From positions 16,822-80,821 of the forward strand of contig CAZWCX010000015.1 in assembly GCA_964632945.1 (NCBI GenBank): DNA of 64,000 nt. Reading direction: 5' to 3'. The position numbers and the translations under genes are program-made. The notes below the pieces were generated by a model. It was given only the letters and a program-made list of their open reading frames with translations. It was not told where the DNA came from and searched no databases. This DNA is from CAZWCX01 sp964632945. GTDB lineage: Bacteria > Planctomycetota > MHYJ01 > WSZJ01 > CAZWCX01. This document shows positions 34,312-43,506 of this stretch, one piece after another (positions within the stretch are counted from its first letter, which is position 1; each line of letters opens with the position of its first letter).

Positions 34312-35652
34312 TCAAGGCGCGGCCGGCACCGCCGGCTGCTTTACTCCGAAAAACGTGTCATGGAGGGCCTGGACCGCCTTGTAGACATCCTTGTTGTCGA
34401 CCAGGAATGCCAAGTTCACCTGCGTGGATCCCTGGGAAATCATCTGCACGCGGATGTCGTGGTCCCGCATGGCGATGAACACCTGGGAAGGCAGTTCGAG
34501 GGATCGCTTGATCCCTTCCCCGACCACGCAGATGATCGCCTTGCCGGGCTCGACGGTCACTTCGGCGAACTGTGAGAGTTCCTTGACCGCCTTGTCCAGG
34601 TTCTCGTCGGAATCGGTGGTGAGGGAGACGCTCACCTCGGAGGTGGCGATCATGTCGATCACGATCCGGTGCCGCCCGAAGATGTCGAAGATCTTGGCCA
34701 TGAACCCGTGGTGGAGGAGCATCCGCGTGGAGACGATCGTGATCAGGTAGAGGTCGTCCTTGGACGCGATCGACTTGACGACGTCGCGAGACTCCACGTT
34801 GCGCAGGATGACGGTCCCTTTGGACTGGGGCTTGAAGGTATTGAGCACGCGCACCGGGATGTCCTTCTTCATCGCGGGGATGAGCGTGGACGGGTGGAGG
34901 ACGCGGCCGCCGTAGTAGGCGAGCTCGCCGGCCTCGGCGAACGCCATGGTCGCCAGCGGGCTGGCGTGCGGAACCACCGCCGGGTCCGCGGTCATCACCC
35001 CATCGACGTCGGTCCAGATCTGGACCTCCTCGGCATCGATCGCCGCGCCGATGATCGTGGCCGAATAGTCGGAGCCGTTGCGGCCGAGGGTGGTGATGTC
35101 CCCGTTCTTGTCCTTGCCGATGTACCCGGTGATGACGGGAACCCCCGCCAGGCGGCGGATGTTCCAGTGCATGATCTGGTCGGCCTCGGGGAGCGGTTGG
35201 GCGTTGCCGAAATTGGAATCCGTAATCAGCCCGAGGTCGAAGGCGTCGACCGCCTTGGCGTCGATCCCGGAGCGGGCCATGTGCGCCGCCACGGTGCGGA
35301 CCGAGAGGCGCTCGCCGAAGCTGCACACGTAATCCTTGGTCCGCGGGGTCAATTCCTTGACCATGGTGATCCCCTGGAGGAGGCTGGTGAGCTCCTCGAG
35401 CAGGTTCTCCATGATCGACGGATCCAGCCCCAGGTCCCGGATGATCTTGAGGTGGCGCTCCCGCAGGGGCTCGATCGAGAATGTGCCCTTGAGGGCCTGC
35501 TGGCCCAGGCCGATCAGCATGTCGGTCACGCCCTTGTGGGCGGAGGCGACCACCACGGGCTTGCGGGGCAAGAGGGAGCGGACGAGGTCGGCCACCGTGC
35601 GGATGCGCTCGGCATCTCCCACGGACGTGCCGCCGAACTTCAGGACGATCAT
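34312..35652 (-). CDS. lysC: Aspartate kinase with two ACT domains
   Basis: The 446-residue monofunctional aspartokinase phosphorylates aspartate, the entry to lysine, threonine and methionine synthesis. The N-terminal KFGGTSVGDAERIRTVADL, the aspartate-binding SFGERLSVRTVAAHM, TLGRNGSDYSATIIGAAI and TDVDGVMTADPAVVPHA are all present. Two C-terminal ACT domains (near residues 300-440) suggest feedback inhibition by lysine or threonine. The length fits the LysC-III type rather than the fused ThrA type. A divergent promoter pair separates it from ligA. Confidence 0.95.
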   Translation of the reverse strand: MIVLKFGGTSVGDAERIRTVADLVRSLLPRKPVVVASAHKGVTDMLIGLGQQALKGTFSIEPLRERHLKIIRDLGLDPSIMENLLEELTSLLQGITMVKELTPRTKDYVCSFGERLSVRTVAAHMARSGIDAKAVDAFDLGLITDSNFGNAQPLPEADQIMHWNIRRLAGVPVITGYIGKDKNGDITTLGRNGSDYSATIIGAAIDAEEVQIWTDVDGVMTADPAVVPHASPLATMAFAEAGELAYYGGRVLHPSTLIPAMKKDIPVRVLNTFKPQSKGTVILRNVESRDVVKSIASKDDLYLITIVSTRMLLHHGFMAKIFDIFGRHRIVIDMIATSEVSVSLTTDSDENLDKAVKELSQFAEVTVEPGKAIICVVGEGIKRSLELPSQVFIAMRDHDIRVQMISQGSTQVNLAFLVDNKDVYKAVQALHDTFFGVKQPAVPAAP

Positions 35653-35718
35653 GGCGGGTTCCTGGATCCCGAAAAGAGGAAGCTCCGCGCCGGCGGCGGA
35701 GCGGGCACCAAAGGGGGG

Positions 35719-35746
35719 ATTCTAGCACGCGACCCCACAAATGCAA
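35719..35746 (-). promoter_or_regulatory. Promoter for the aspartokinase operon
   Basis: On the minus strand TTGCAT (complement of 35741-35746) and TAGAAT (complement of 35719-35724, preceded by TGC) are 16 bases apart, about 67 bases before ATG 35652. Confidence 0.45.
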
Positions 35747-35760
35747 GGGATGCCGGGCGC

Positions 35761-35790
35761 TTGCGGGAGATGCGCGGGGCCTGCTATCAT
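35761..35790 (+). promoter_or_regulatory. Promoter for ligA
   Basis: TTGCGG (35761-35766, 3/6) and TATCAT (35785-35790, 5/6) are 18 bases apart and end 41 bases before ATG 35831. Confidence 0.4.
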
Positions 35791-35830
35791 GCCCGACCGC
35801 CGCCGCGTCGTGCGGGTGTCGAGGTGACGC

Positions 35831-37858
35831 ATGGCCGATCCGATCCCCCCGCAAGTCCGCCTCCGGGCCGAGGAACTTCACCGGCTGCTGGAGTACCATG
35901 CCCACCGGTACTACGTGCTCGACGATCCCGAAGTCCCGGACGCCGAGTACGACCGCCTGATGCAGGAGCTGATCGCGCTGGAGACGGCCCACCCCGCGCT
36001 GGTCGGACCGGATTCCCCTACCCAGCGCGTCGGCGGCGCCGCGCTCGAGTCCCTCGCCCAGGTCCGCCGCGCCGTTCCCATGCTCTCGCTCGACAACGTT
36101 TTTGCGGACGGCGAACTCGTCGAGTGGGAGCGGCGCATTCGCGACCGGCTGGACGGGGGGGAGACGTTCACCTTCTACGTCGAACCCAAGATCGACGGCG
36201 CGGCGATCGAGGTGGTGTACGAGGAGGGCCGGTTGACCCTGGGGGCGACGCGCGGAGACGGCACGGTGGGGGAGGACGTCACCGTCAACCTGCGCACCAT
36301 CCGCGGCCTGCCCCTCCGCCTGCGCCCGCGCCGGGGGGCTCCTCCCGCCCGCCTCGAGTTGCGCGGCGAGGTGTACATGAACAAGGACGACTTCCGGGAC
36401 CTGAACGCCCGTCGCCGGGAACGGGGCGAGGAGCCCTTCATGAATCCGCGCAATTCCGCCGCCGGCTCGCTCCGGCAGCTCGACCCGCGACTCACCGCGG
36501 AACGGCCCCTGCGCATCCTCTTCCACGGCATCGGCCGCCTGGAGGGGGAGACGTTCACGTCCCATGCGGAGGCGATGGAGACGTTCGCGGCGGCCGGGCT
36601 GCCGACCACGCGCCCGCTCTCGAAGCTCTGCGCCGGGCTCGACGAGGTGCGCGCCTACCACGCCGCCACGCTGGCGAAGCGGGACGACCTTCCGTTCGAG
36701 ATCGACGGCATCGTCGTCAAGGTCGATGAGATCCCGTTGCGCGAACGGCTCGGGGTGCGCTCCCGCAGCCCCCGCTGGGCGGTGGCGTACAAGTTCCCTC
36801 CCCGCGAGGAGATCACCCGCCTGCTCGACATCCAGGTCCAGGTCGGCCGCACCGGCGCGCTCACCCCGGTGGCGAAGCTCGAACCCGTGGTCGTGGGCGG
36901 CGTCGAAGTCTCCCGCGCCACGCTCCACAACCCGGCGGAGATCGCGCGCAAGGAGGTGAAGATCGGCGACTGGGTCATCGTCACCCGCGCCGGCGACGTC
37001 ATCCCCGAGGTGGTCAAGTCGATCCCCTCGCGGCGCACCGGGTCGGAGCAGGAATTCGTCATGCCGGCTGCCTGTCCGGTGTGCGGCACCGCGGTCGTGC
37101 AGGAGGAGGGGGAGGCGATCCCGCGCTGCCCGAATCCGTGGTGCGCGGCGCAGGTGAAGGGGGCGTTGCTCCACTTTTCGCGACGCGGGGCGATGGACAT
37201 CGAGGGGCTGGGCGAAAAGCTCGTCGACCAGCTCGTCGATCAGGGGATCGTCAAGGACCCGTCGGATCTCTATGCCCTCACGGTCGAACGGCTCGCCGGC
37301 CTCGAGCGGATGGCGGAGAAGTCGGCGACCAACCTGGTGAGCGAAATCGAGCGCTCGAAATCCCCCGCGCTGGAGCGCCTGATCTTCGGTCTCGGCATCC
37401 GCCACGTCGGCGAGGCGCTGGCGCGCACGCTCGCGCGCGACTTCGGCACGATCGAAGCGCTGATCGACGCGACCCCGGAGCGGCTCGAGCAGGTCGCCGA
37501 CGTCGGTCCCACGGTGGCGGCCAGCATTCACGCGTTCTTCGCGAACGGGGCCAACCGCGCGGTCCTCGAGCGCCTGCGCGAGCGGGGCGTCCGCCCGGTC
37601 GCCGCGGCGCCGCCGTCGGAGGGGGAGCTCACCGGAAGAGTCTTCTGCTTCACCGGCGAAATGTCCGCCATGACGCGCGGCCAGGCGAAGCAGGAGGTCG
37701 AGAAGCGCGGCGGCACCGCCCTCGATACGGTGAGCCGGAAGGTCAACCTGGTCGTCGCCGGGGAGTCGGCGGGATCGAAACTGGAAAAGGCCCGGAAGCT
37801 CGGCATCGCCGTCATCGACGAGGCCGAGTTTCTCCGGATGATCGGTCGCGGGGCGTGA
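35831..37858 (+). CDS. ligA: NAD-dependent DNA ligase LigA
   Basis: The 675-residue enzyme joins nicks using NAD+. Domain Ia (HRYYVLDDPEVPDAEYDRLMQEL) precedes the adenylation domain with the nucleophilic lysine in VEPKIDGAAIE (KxDG). The motif LELRGEVYM and the OB fold follow. A four-cysteine zinc finger (CPVCGTAVV...CPNPWCAAQ), helix-hairpin-helix units and a C-terminal BRCT domain (GRVFCFTGEMSAMTRGQAK) complete the canonical order. Length is typical. ATG 35831 matches the family start. Confidence 0.97.
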   Translation: MADPIPPQVRLRAEELHRLLEYHAHRYYVLDDPEVPDAEYDRLMQELIALETAHPALVGPDSPTQRVGGAALESLAQVRRAVPMLSLDNVFADGELVEWERRIRDRLDGGETFTFYVEPKIDGAAIEVVYEEGRLTLGATRGDGTVGEDVTVNLRTIRGLPLRLRPRRGAPPARLELRGEVYMNKDDFRDLNARRRERGEEPFMNPRNSAAGSLRQLDPRLTAERPLRILFHGIGRLEGETFTSHAEAMETFAAAGLPTTRPLSKLCAGLDEVRAYHAATLAKRDDLPFEIDGIVVKVDEIPLRERLGVRSRSPRWAVAYKFPPREEITRLLDIQVQVGRTGALTPVAKLEPVVVGGVEVSRATLHNPAEIARKEVKIGDWVIVTRAGDVIPEVVKSIPSRRTGSEQEFVMPAACPVCGTAVVQEEGEAIPRCPNPWCAAQVKGALLHFSRRGAMDIEGLGEKLVDQLVDQGIVKDPSDLYALTVERLAGLERMAEKSATNLVSEIERSKSPALERLIFGLGIRHVGEALARTLARDFGTIEALIDATPERLEQVADVGPTVAASIHAFFANGANRAVLERLRERGVRPVAAAPPSEGELTGRVFCFTGEMSAMTRGQAKQEVEKRGGTALDTVSRKVNLVVAGESAGSKLEKARKLGIAVIDEAEFLRMIGRGA

Positions 37859-37901
37859 TGCGCGCCCGCGGCCGCGCAGAGGACGAAAAGGGGGAGAATC
37901 G

Positions 37902-38294
37902 ATGCCGAGCAAGCCGTCCAAAAAGCTGGTGGTGAAGCCGAATCCGCGTCCGGGCCGGAGTTATGAAGTCTCCATGGAGTGCCCGGAATTCACCTGCGTC
38001 TGCCCGATGACCGGGCAGCCCGACTTCGCGACCATTCGGGTGCGCTATGTCCCGGACCGGAAGATCATCGAGTTGAAGTCGTTCAAGCTCTACCTCTGGT
38101 CCTACCGGGAGTCGGGCGAGTTCCACGAGGCCGTGACGAACCGGATCCTGGACGATCTCGTGAAGGCGGCCAAGCCGAAGTGGATGATGGTCGAGGGGGA
38201 CTTCAACGTGCGCGGCGGGATTCACACGGTGGTCACGGCGACCTACCCGGAAGAGGCCGGGCCCCACGAGGGGTGCTGCGGGCACGAGCATTAG
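37902..38294 (+). CDS. queF: NADPH-dependent 7-cyano-7-deazaguanine reductase QueF
   Basis: The 130-residue unimodular QueF reduces preQ0 to preQ1 in queuosine synthesis. The nucleophilic cysteine is in CPEFTCVCPMTGQPDF. ELKSFKLYLWSYRESGEFHEAVTNRI contains the QueF E-(S/L)K-S-x-K-L signature and the glutamate that binds substrate. FNVRGGIHT ends the fold. The C terminus is histidine/cysteine-rich (CCGHEH), which may bind metal. Other queuosine genes are not in this window. Confidence 0.93.
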   Translation: MPSKPSKKLVVKPNPRPGRSYEVSMECPEFTCVCPMTGQPDFATIRVRYVPDRKIIELKSFKLYLWSYRESGEFHEAVTNRILDDLVKAAKPKWMMVEGDFNVRGGIHTVVTATYPEEAGPHEGCCGHEH

Positions 38295-38297
38295 GGA

Positions 38298-38331
38298 GGG
38301 GGCGCGAACGGCCGCGCGGTTCGCGACCCCC
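38298..38331. terminator. Strong GC hairpin between convergent queF and dienelactone hydrolase genes
   Basis: GGGGGC-GCGAAC (38298-38309) pairs with GTTCGC-G-CCCCC (38319-38331) with one bulged A and a nine-base loop. It starts four bases after the queF stop and could serve both strands. Confidence 0.55.
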
Positions 38332-38362
38332 CCCGGCGTCCCCCTCCCGCGGACTCCGCCGG

Positions 38363-39165
38363 TCACTTGCCCGCGGCGAAGACCTCGTCGAAGAGGGCCA
38401 GCATGGCCGCCCAGGAGCGGCGGTCGGCGTCGGCGTGATACCCCAGTCCCTTGACGCCCTTCGCGTCGGCTTCGGGATTGGTGAAGCTGTGCTGGGCGCC
38501 GCCGTAGGTGACCATCTGCCAGTCGACCTTCCCGTCGCGCATCTCCTGCTGGAAAGCGGCGATGTCCTGCTCGGGAATGAACGGGTCGTCGGCCCCGTGC
38601 AGGACGAGGACCCGGGCCTTGATGTTCTTCCCCTCGTCGCGGGTGGGGGCGTCGAGGGCGCCGTGGAAGCTCACGGCGGCACGGATCTCCGCGCCGGCGC
38701 GCGCGACCTCGAGCGCGGTGAGGCCGCCGAAGCAGTAGCCGATGACGGCGAGCCGCGCCTTGTCGGTCCGTTCGTGCGCCGCGAGCCAGTCCAGGGCGAC
38801 CCGGGCCCGCGCGCGCAGGAGGGCGCGGTCGTTCTTGTAGCGCCCCATCTCGCGGGCGCAGTCCTCCGGCTTGACCGGCCGGACGCCTTTTCCGTAGATG
38901 TCGGCGGCGAAGGCGACGTACCCGAGGGCGGCGAGTTGCTCCACGCGCTTCTGCACGTACGAGCCGAGGCCGTTCCATTCGTGGACCACGAGCACGCCGG
39001 GGAGCGGCCCGGCCTTCTCGTCGTCGTAGGCGAGATACCCCTCGAGCGCGGCATCGCCGTGCGCGTACTCGACCACTTGGGNNNNNNNNNNTGGGTCACC
39101 ACCTTGGCCTGGGCGAGCGCGGCCGATCCGGCCACAAGCGCCAGGGCGATCAGGATGCGTTGCAT
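38363..39165 (-). CDS. Secreted dienelactone hydrolase-family protein, interrupted by an assembly gap
   Basis: A signal peptide (MQRILIALALVAGSAALAQA) starts at ATG 39165, and the hydrolase body continues after the ten Ns but in another frame. The true gap must therefore be 2 modulo 3 bases long (for example 8 or 11). The alpha/beta hydrolase body shows LPGVLVVHEWNGLG, the nucleophile elbow AVIGYCFGG (cysteine, as in dienelactone hydrolase), the aspartate in LHGADDPFIPEQD and the histidine in GGAQHSFTNP. Total length would be about 267 residues. It probably hydrolyses an ester in the periplasm. The exact substrate is unknown. Confidence 0.85.
39082..39091. other. Assembly gap (ten Ns)
   Basis: Ten consecutive undefined bases lie inside the dienelactone hydrolase gene. 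Because the reading frames on the two sides do not match across ten bases, the number is a placeholder and not the real distance. Confidence 0.95.
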
Positions 39166-39301
39166 CGCGGTCTCCTCCTTGCGTCGTTCGGGACGGGGCG
39201 GCGCGCCGCCGCGGCGCCCGCCACCGGATCATCTTCGGCTCGCGGCCGGCGAATTGCAAGCCGCCCGCGTCCGCTGCGGCCGGGCTGGCGACGCCGCGGC
39301 C

Positions 39302-41053
39302 CTACGGCTCGGGGGCGGCCATCGTGCGGGTCGCCCGCACCAGACCCGCCAGCACGAGCAGGGACGTCGCCAAGATCGCCCACCCCCACGGCCGCGCGAA
39401 CAACAGGGCGTAGAGCGCGTACAGCAACCCGAACACGGTTGCGCACCCCGCCGCCCAGAGCAGGAGCAGGTGGACGATCCGGAAGTCCGACGTCACCCCG
39501 GGGCACTCCGCCGCCACGCGCCGCCAGCCCGGGCCGGGCGGGCGCACGCGCCGGTAGAACGACCGCAGCGTCTCCGGGTCGTCGGCCGGCGTCGCCCAGG
39601 TCACCGCCAGGGCCGGTACGCAACTGACCAGCACGACCGAGGTCAGCATGATCATCCGGTTGTCGGCCAGCCCCAGCCAGGGCAACACGTGGGGCTTGAG
39701 GACCATCGGGTAGATCACGAAGGTGGTCAGCGGGGAAAGCACCATCGCCACCGCCTCGGTCCACACGTTCACGCGCCACCACAGCCAGCGCAAGGCCGCC
39801 ACCACGCCGATCGCCGCGCTCCCGGAGAGCACGTAGTCGAAGGCCTTGGCGATGTTGTCGCTCAGGAAGGCCGTACCCATCGCCCCGAGCATGACCACGG
39901 CGGTGAAGACCCGCCCGGCGCGCACTTCATCGGCCGGCAGGGCGTCTTTCTTCCAAAACCGTTTGTAGAGGTCGTTGACCAGCAGAGAGCTGCCCCAGTT
40001 GGTGTGGGTGTTGATGCTCGACATGAACTCGGCCAGGAACCATCCGACCAGGAGGCCGCGCAGCCCGGCGGGCACGACGGTCGTGATCATGAGGGCGTAG
40101 GCCTTCTCGTGGTCGGGCTTGCCCCCGGCGGCCGGAACGAGGGCGGCATCGGGGATGACGACCAGGGACGCCAGCGCGACCACCACCCAGGGCCACCCGC
40201 GGACGGCGGTGTGGAAGACCTGGTACCAGAGAGTCGCCCACACCGCATGGCGTTCATCGCGGCAGGAAGCCATGCGCTGGACCAGGAGTCCGCCCCCGTC
40301 GGTGTTCTTCCAGGCCCACCACTGCACCAGGACGAACGAGAGGAACCAGGCGAACATGGGGGAGTCGACGGCCGGGACGAAATCCAGCTTCTCCGGCGGA
40401 ACCGCGGCCACCATCGCCTCCCAGCCCCCCGCCCGCTCCACGGCGTACCAGGCGCAGGCCAGGGAGCCGAACAGGGCGAGGACGAACTGGAAGCAGTCGG
40501 TCGCGACCACGCCCCAGAAACCCGCGAGCACCGAGTAGGTGCACGCGATCAGGGAGCAGGCGATGATCGCCGTCACCGGGTCCCACCCGGTGGCCGCCTC
40601 GAGGACCTTGCGCAGTCCGGTGACGCTCCAGGCGCCGGCGACGAAAGCGTTGTAGAGCAGTCCCCAGTACAGGGCCTTGAAGCCGCGCAGCGCCGCCGCG
40701 CCCCGGCCGGAGTAGCGCAGTTCGGTGAGTTCGACCTCGGTCAGCACCCCGGACCGGCGCCAGAGGCGGGAAAAGAAGAAGACGGTCAGCACGAGGCTGA
40801 TCGCGTTTCCCCACCAGAGCCAGTTGCGCCAGATCCCGTGCTCGCGCACCAGCCCGGAGACGAGGAGGGGCGTATCGCTGGCGAAGCTCGCGGCGATCAT
40901 CGAGGTGCCGGCGATGTACCAGGGGAGCCGCCGGCCGCCGGCGAAGAAGTCCTCCGCCGAGCCTGCGGCCTTCCGGCTTTGCCAGACGCCGATCGTTACC
41001 AGGAGCGCGAGGTACGCCCCGAGGACTCCCCAGTCCCACCCTCCGAGCGCCAT
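39302..41053 (-). CDS. Sodium:solute symporter (SSS family)
   Basis: The 583-residue protein has about 13-14 membrane helices and SSS landmarks: an N-terminal helix followed by SAEDFFAGGRRLPWYIAGTSMIAASFASDTPL, TYSVLAGFWGVVATDCFQF, and FLAEFMSSINTHTNWGSSLLVNDLY. The last corresponds to the conserved helix containing sodium-binding serines. It lies 17 bases after the GH3 hexosaminidase gene and is probably cotranscribed. The substrate could then be an amino sugar or anhydro-sugar, but this comes from context only. Confidence 0.88.
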   Translation of the reverse strand: MALGGWDWGVLGAYLALLVTIGVWQSRKAAGSAEDFFAGGRRLPWYIAGTSMIAASFASDTPLLVSGLVREHGIWRNWLWWGNAISLVLTVFFFSRLWRRSGVLTEVELTELRYSGRGAAALRGFKALYWGLLYNAFVAGAWSVTGLRKVLEAATGWDPVTAIIACSLIACTYSVLAGFWGVVATDCFQFVLALFGSLACAWYAVERAGGWEAMVAAVPPEKLDFVPAVDSPMFAWFLSFVLVQWWAWKNTDGGGLLVQRMASCRDERHAVWATLWYQVFHTAVRGWPWVVVALASLVVIPDAALVPAAGGKPDHEKAYALMITTVVPAGLRGLLVGWFLAEFMSSINTHTNWGSSLLVNDLYKRFWKKDALPADEVRAGRVFTAVVMLGAMGTAFLSDNIAKAFDYVLSGSAAIGVVAALRWLWWRVNVWTEAVAMVLSPLTTFVIYPMVLKPHVLPWLGLADNRMIMLTSVVLVSCVPALAVTWATPADDPETLRSFYRRVRPPGPGWRRVAAECPGVTSDFRIVHLLLLWAAGCATVFGLLYALYALLFARPWGWAILATSLLVLAGLVRATRTMAAPEP

Positions 41054-41070
41054 GGCGCTCCTTTCCCGGA

Positions 41071-42669
41071 CTACCCTTTCATGCGCACGGGGAGCGTGCC
41101 CGGAAACCCGGTGCGCCCCAGCAGCGCGTCCGCCGTCGCCTCGAGCGTGGCGGGAACGTCGGTATGCGCGGCGACCCAGGCGGCGGCCTTTCCCGCGGTT
41201 TCGAGGACGTACGGATTGCCGAAGGAGACCACGCAGGTGCGAGGTCCGGCGGGCTCGAGGGCGGCCAGCGCCTCGCGCAGCGGCGCCGCCAGTCGCGCGT
41301 TTCCCTTGTACCCCCGCACCCGGCTGAAGACTCCGACCACCACCGGGCCGGATTCCGGGATCCCCGACAGGGCCGCGACGCGCTCCGCTTCCGCCATCGT
41401 GGCCCGCACGCGCCTTGCCTGCACGCGCGCCCCCGCCCGGTGGAAGGCCCGCACCCACGCCGACGAGGCCTGCGCGTCCCCCTCTTCCTCCTCCAGCGAC
41501 ACGAGGGTGATCGGTTCGTTCGCCGGCAGGGGGAGCCGGTCGCCGCGATTCCGCATCAGGCAGAGCGACGCCGCGGCGATGCGGCGCGGAGCCTCCTCGT
41601 GGTCGCGCAGCATCTCGTCGATCCGGCCCGCGTCCGCCATGCGCTCGCGGAAGAGCCCGATCCGTTCCTTCCAGCCGAGGATGCGCCGTGCCGCGGCCTC
41701 GACGGTGGATTCGGGGATGCGACCCGACTCGACCGCCGCGGTCACCGCGGCGACCGTCCGCATCGGGTCTTCCGGATGGAGCAGGATGTCGCACCCGGCC
41801 TCGGCGGCGCGCACCGCCGCCTCGTCCGCGCCGATCCCCTGGATCGCCCCGCCCATGGTCAGGGCGTCGCTCACCACCAGACCGTCGAATCCCAGGCGCT
41901 CGCGCAGGATCCCCCGGATGATGCGCGGCGAAAACCCCGCCGGCCGCTCCGGATCGAGCGCGGGAAGCAGCAGGTGTCCGACCATCACCGCCGGCACCGC
42001 CGCTTCGATCGCGGCGCGGAACGGCACCCACTCCCGCTTCTCGAGGACGTCGAACGAGACGTCCAGCACGGGCAGGTGGAGGTGCGAGTCACGCACGGTC
42101 GCGCCGTGCCCCGGGAAGTGCTTCACCGTCGCCAGCGCATTGCCCTCGCGGCAACCCTCGATCCAGGCGACGACCCGCCGCGCCACCTCCGCCGGATTCT
42201 CGCCGAAGGCGCGCGTGTTGATCACCGGATTGTCCGGTTCGACGTTCAGGTCCGCCACCGGGGCGAAGATCAGATGGATCCCGAATGCGCGCGCCTCCGT
42301 CGCCGTCACCCGGCCGGCGAGTCGCGCCAGATCCGCCTCTTCCGACGCCCCCAGCGCCATCGCGGGCGGCAAGCGGGTGGCTCCCGAAATCTGCTGTCCC
42401 GCCCCGCCCTCGAGATCGCTGGCCACGAGCAGCGGGATGTCGGCTTCCTTCTGCAGCGCGTTGATCGCTCCCGCGGTCTCGAACAGATTGCCGCCGAACA
42501 CGATCACGCCGCCGAGGCCTCCGTCCCGGAGCCACGGCGCGACCCGGTGCAGCTCGTACGCGCCGTCGACCTGGTGCAAACCGGCTACGCGCGGGAAGAC
42601 CATCTGCGCCACGCGCTCGCGCGTGGTCAGGCGGGACAGCGTCCGGGCGGATTCGTCAGGATACGTCAT
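41071..42669 (-). CDS. GH3 beta-N-acetylhexosaminidase (NagZ-like)
   Basis: The 532-residue glycoside hydrolase family 3 protein has the NagZ catalytic signature KHFPGHGATVRDSH, with the His/Asp acid-base dyad, and the nucleophile aspartate in GLVVSDALTMGGA. Other landmarks are DLEGGAGQQI and FAPVADLNVEPDNPVINTRAFG. A C-terminal extra domain (about residues 350-530), absent from single-domain NagZ, resembles the GH3 C-terminal sandwich. No signal peptide is visible, so it is likely cytoplasmic and acts in cell-wall recycling. Its start overlaps the end of the TPR gene by 14 bases. Confidence 0.88.
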   Translation of the reverse strand: MTYPDESARTLSRLTTRERVAQMVFPRVAGLHQVDGAYELHRVAPWLRDGGLGGVIVFGGNLFETAGAINALQKEADIPLLVASDLEGGAGQQISGATRLPPAMALGASEEADLARLAGRVTATEARAFGIHLIFAPVADLNVEPDNPVINTRAFGENPAEVARRVVAWIEGCREGNALATVKHFPGHGATVRDSHLHLPVLDVSFDVLEKREWVPFRAAIEAAVPAVMVGHLLLPALDPERPAGFSPRIIRGILRERLGFDGLVVSDALTMGGAIQGIGADEAAVRAAEAGCDILLHPEDPMRTVAAVTAAVESGRIPESTVEAAARRILGWKERIGLFRERMADAGRIDEMLRDHEEAPRRIAAASLCLMRNRGDRLPLPANEPITLVSLEEEEGDAQASSAWVRAFHRAGARVQARRVRATMAEAERVAALSGIPESGPVVVGVFSRVRGYKGNARLAAPLREALAALEPAGPRTCVVSFGNPYVLETAGKAAAWVAAHTDVPATLEATADALLGRTGFPGTLPVRMKG

Positions 42670-43360
42670 TCGGGCTCGAGGCGGGGGTCGCCGTCTTGGT
42701 CTTGCGGGGCGCCGACGCCATCCGACGGCGCAGCGCCTTGATCTTCGCGCGGATTTCCGCGGCGCGCGGCGAGTCCGGCGACCGTTCCAAGAATCGCCGG
42801 TACTGTTCGGCGGCGCGCTCCAGGTCGGCGCTCAAGTAATAGGCCGCCCCGAGGTCGTACTGGACGTCCTCGTTGCGGGGATCCAGGTTCTGCGACGATT
42901 CCAGTTCCAGCACCGCCATGTCGTAGAACCCGATGTCCATCGCGGTCAGGCCGAGGTTGTGGTGGTACATCGCGTCCTTCGGCTCGAGGCGCGCGGCCGT
43001 CTTGAAGGCCTGGAACGACTCCATGAGCATGCCCTTGTCCCGATAGCAATTGCCCAGACCGTTGTGGGACTTGGCGTACTGCGGATTGATCTTCACCACG
43101 CGGCGGAACGACTCGATGGCCGCATCGAGTTCGTCGCGTTCGTATTGGATCATGCCCATGAAGTGGGCGGCGCGGAAGAAGGCAGGATCGGCTTCCAGGG
43201 CACGGGCGAAATGGCCGAGCGCGTCCTTGGTCTTGCGCTTGCGGTAGGCGTCGGCGCCGAGCTGGTAGAGCTCCGCGGCGGTTCGGGGCGCGTCCGTGTT
43301 CGGCCTCCTCGCGAGGGAACGCCGGAATTCTACACCCGCCCGCGAAGCCCGGTCAAACAA
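42656..43360 (-). CDS. TPR protein
   Basis: The 234-residue protein is made almost wholly of about five TPR units (AELYQLGADAYRKRKTKDAL, AAHFMGMIQYERDELDAAI, SHNGLGNCYRDKGMLMESF, YHHNLGLTAMDIGFYDMAV, VQYDLGAAYYLSADLERAA). The tail is basic (RRRMASAPRKTKTA). No signal peptide is evident. It is the first gene of the minus-strand operon with the GH3 enzyme and symporter and would serve as a protein-binding scaffold. Confidence 0.8.
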   Translation of the reverse strand: MFDRASRAGVEFRRSLARRPNTDAPRTAAELYQLGADAYRKRKTKDALGHFARALEADPAFFRAAHFMGMIQYERDELDAAIESFRRVVKINPQYAKSHNGLGNCYRDKGMLMESFQAFKTAARLEPKDAMYHHNLGLTAMDIGFYDMAVLELESSQNLDPRNEDVQYDLGAAYYLSADLERAAEQYRRFLERSPDSPRAAEIRAKIKALRRRMASAPRKTKTATPASSPNDVS

Positions 43361-43506
43361 TGTGGACCTCGCGCGTCGATCCCCGGGGCCATCGGCATCG
43401 GCCGTGCCGATCGGCGGCGCTTCCCTTGCCGGACCTGAAATGACACAATCTCTCGGGACCCTCCGGGCGGGTGCGCATCCCGGGGGGCCGCCGAGGAGGC
43501 CCCGCC

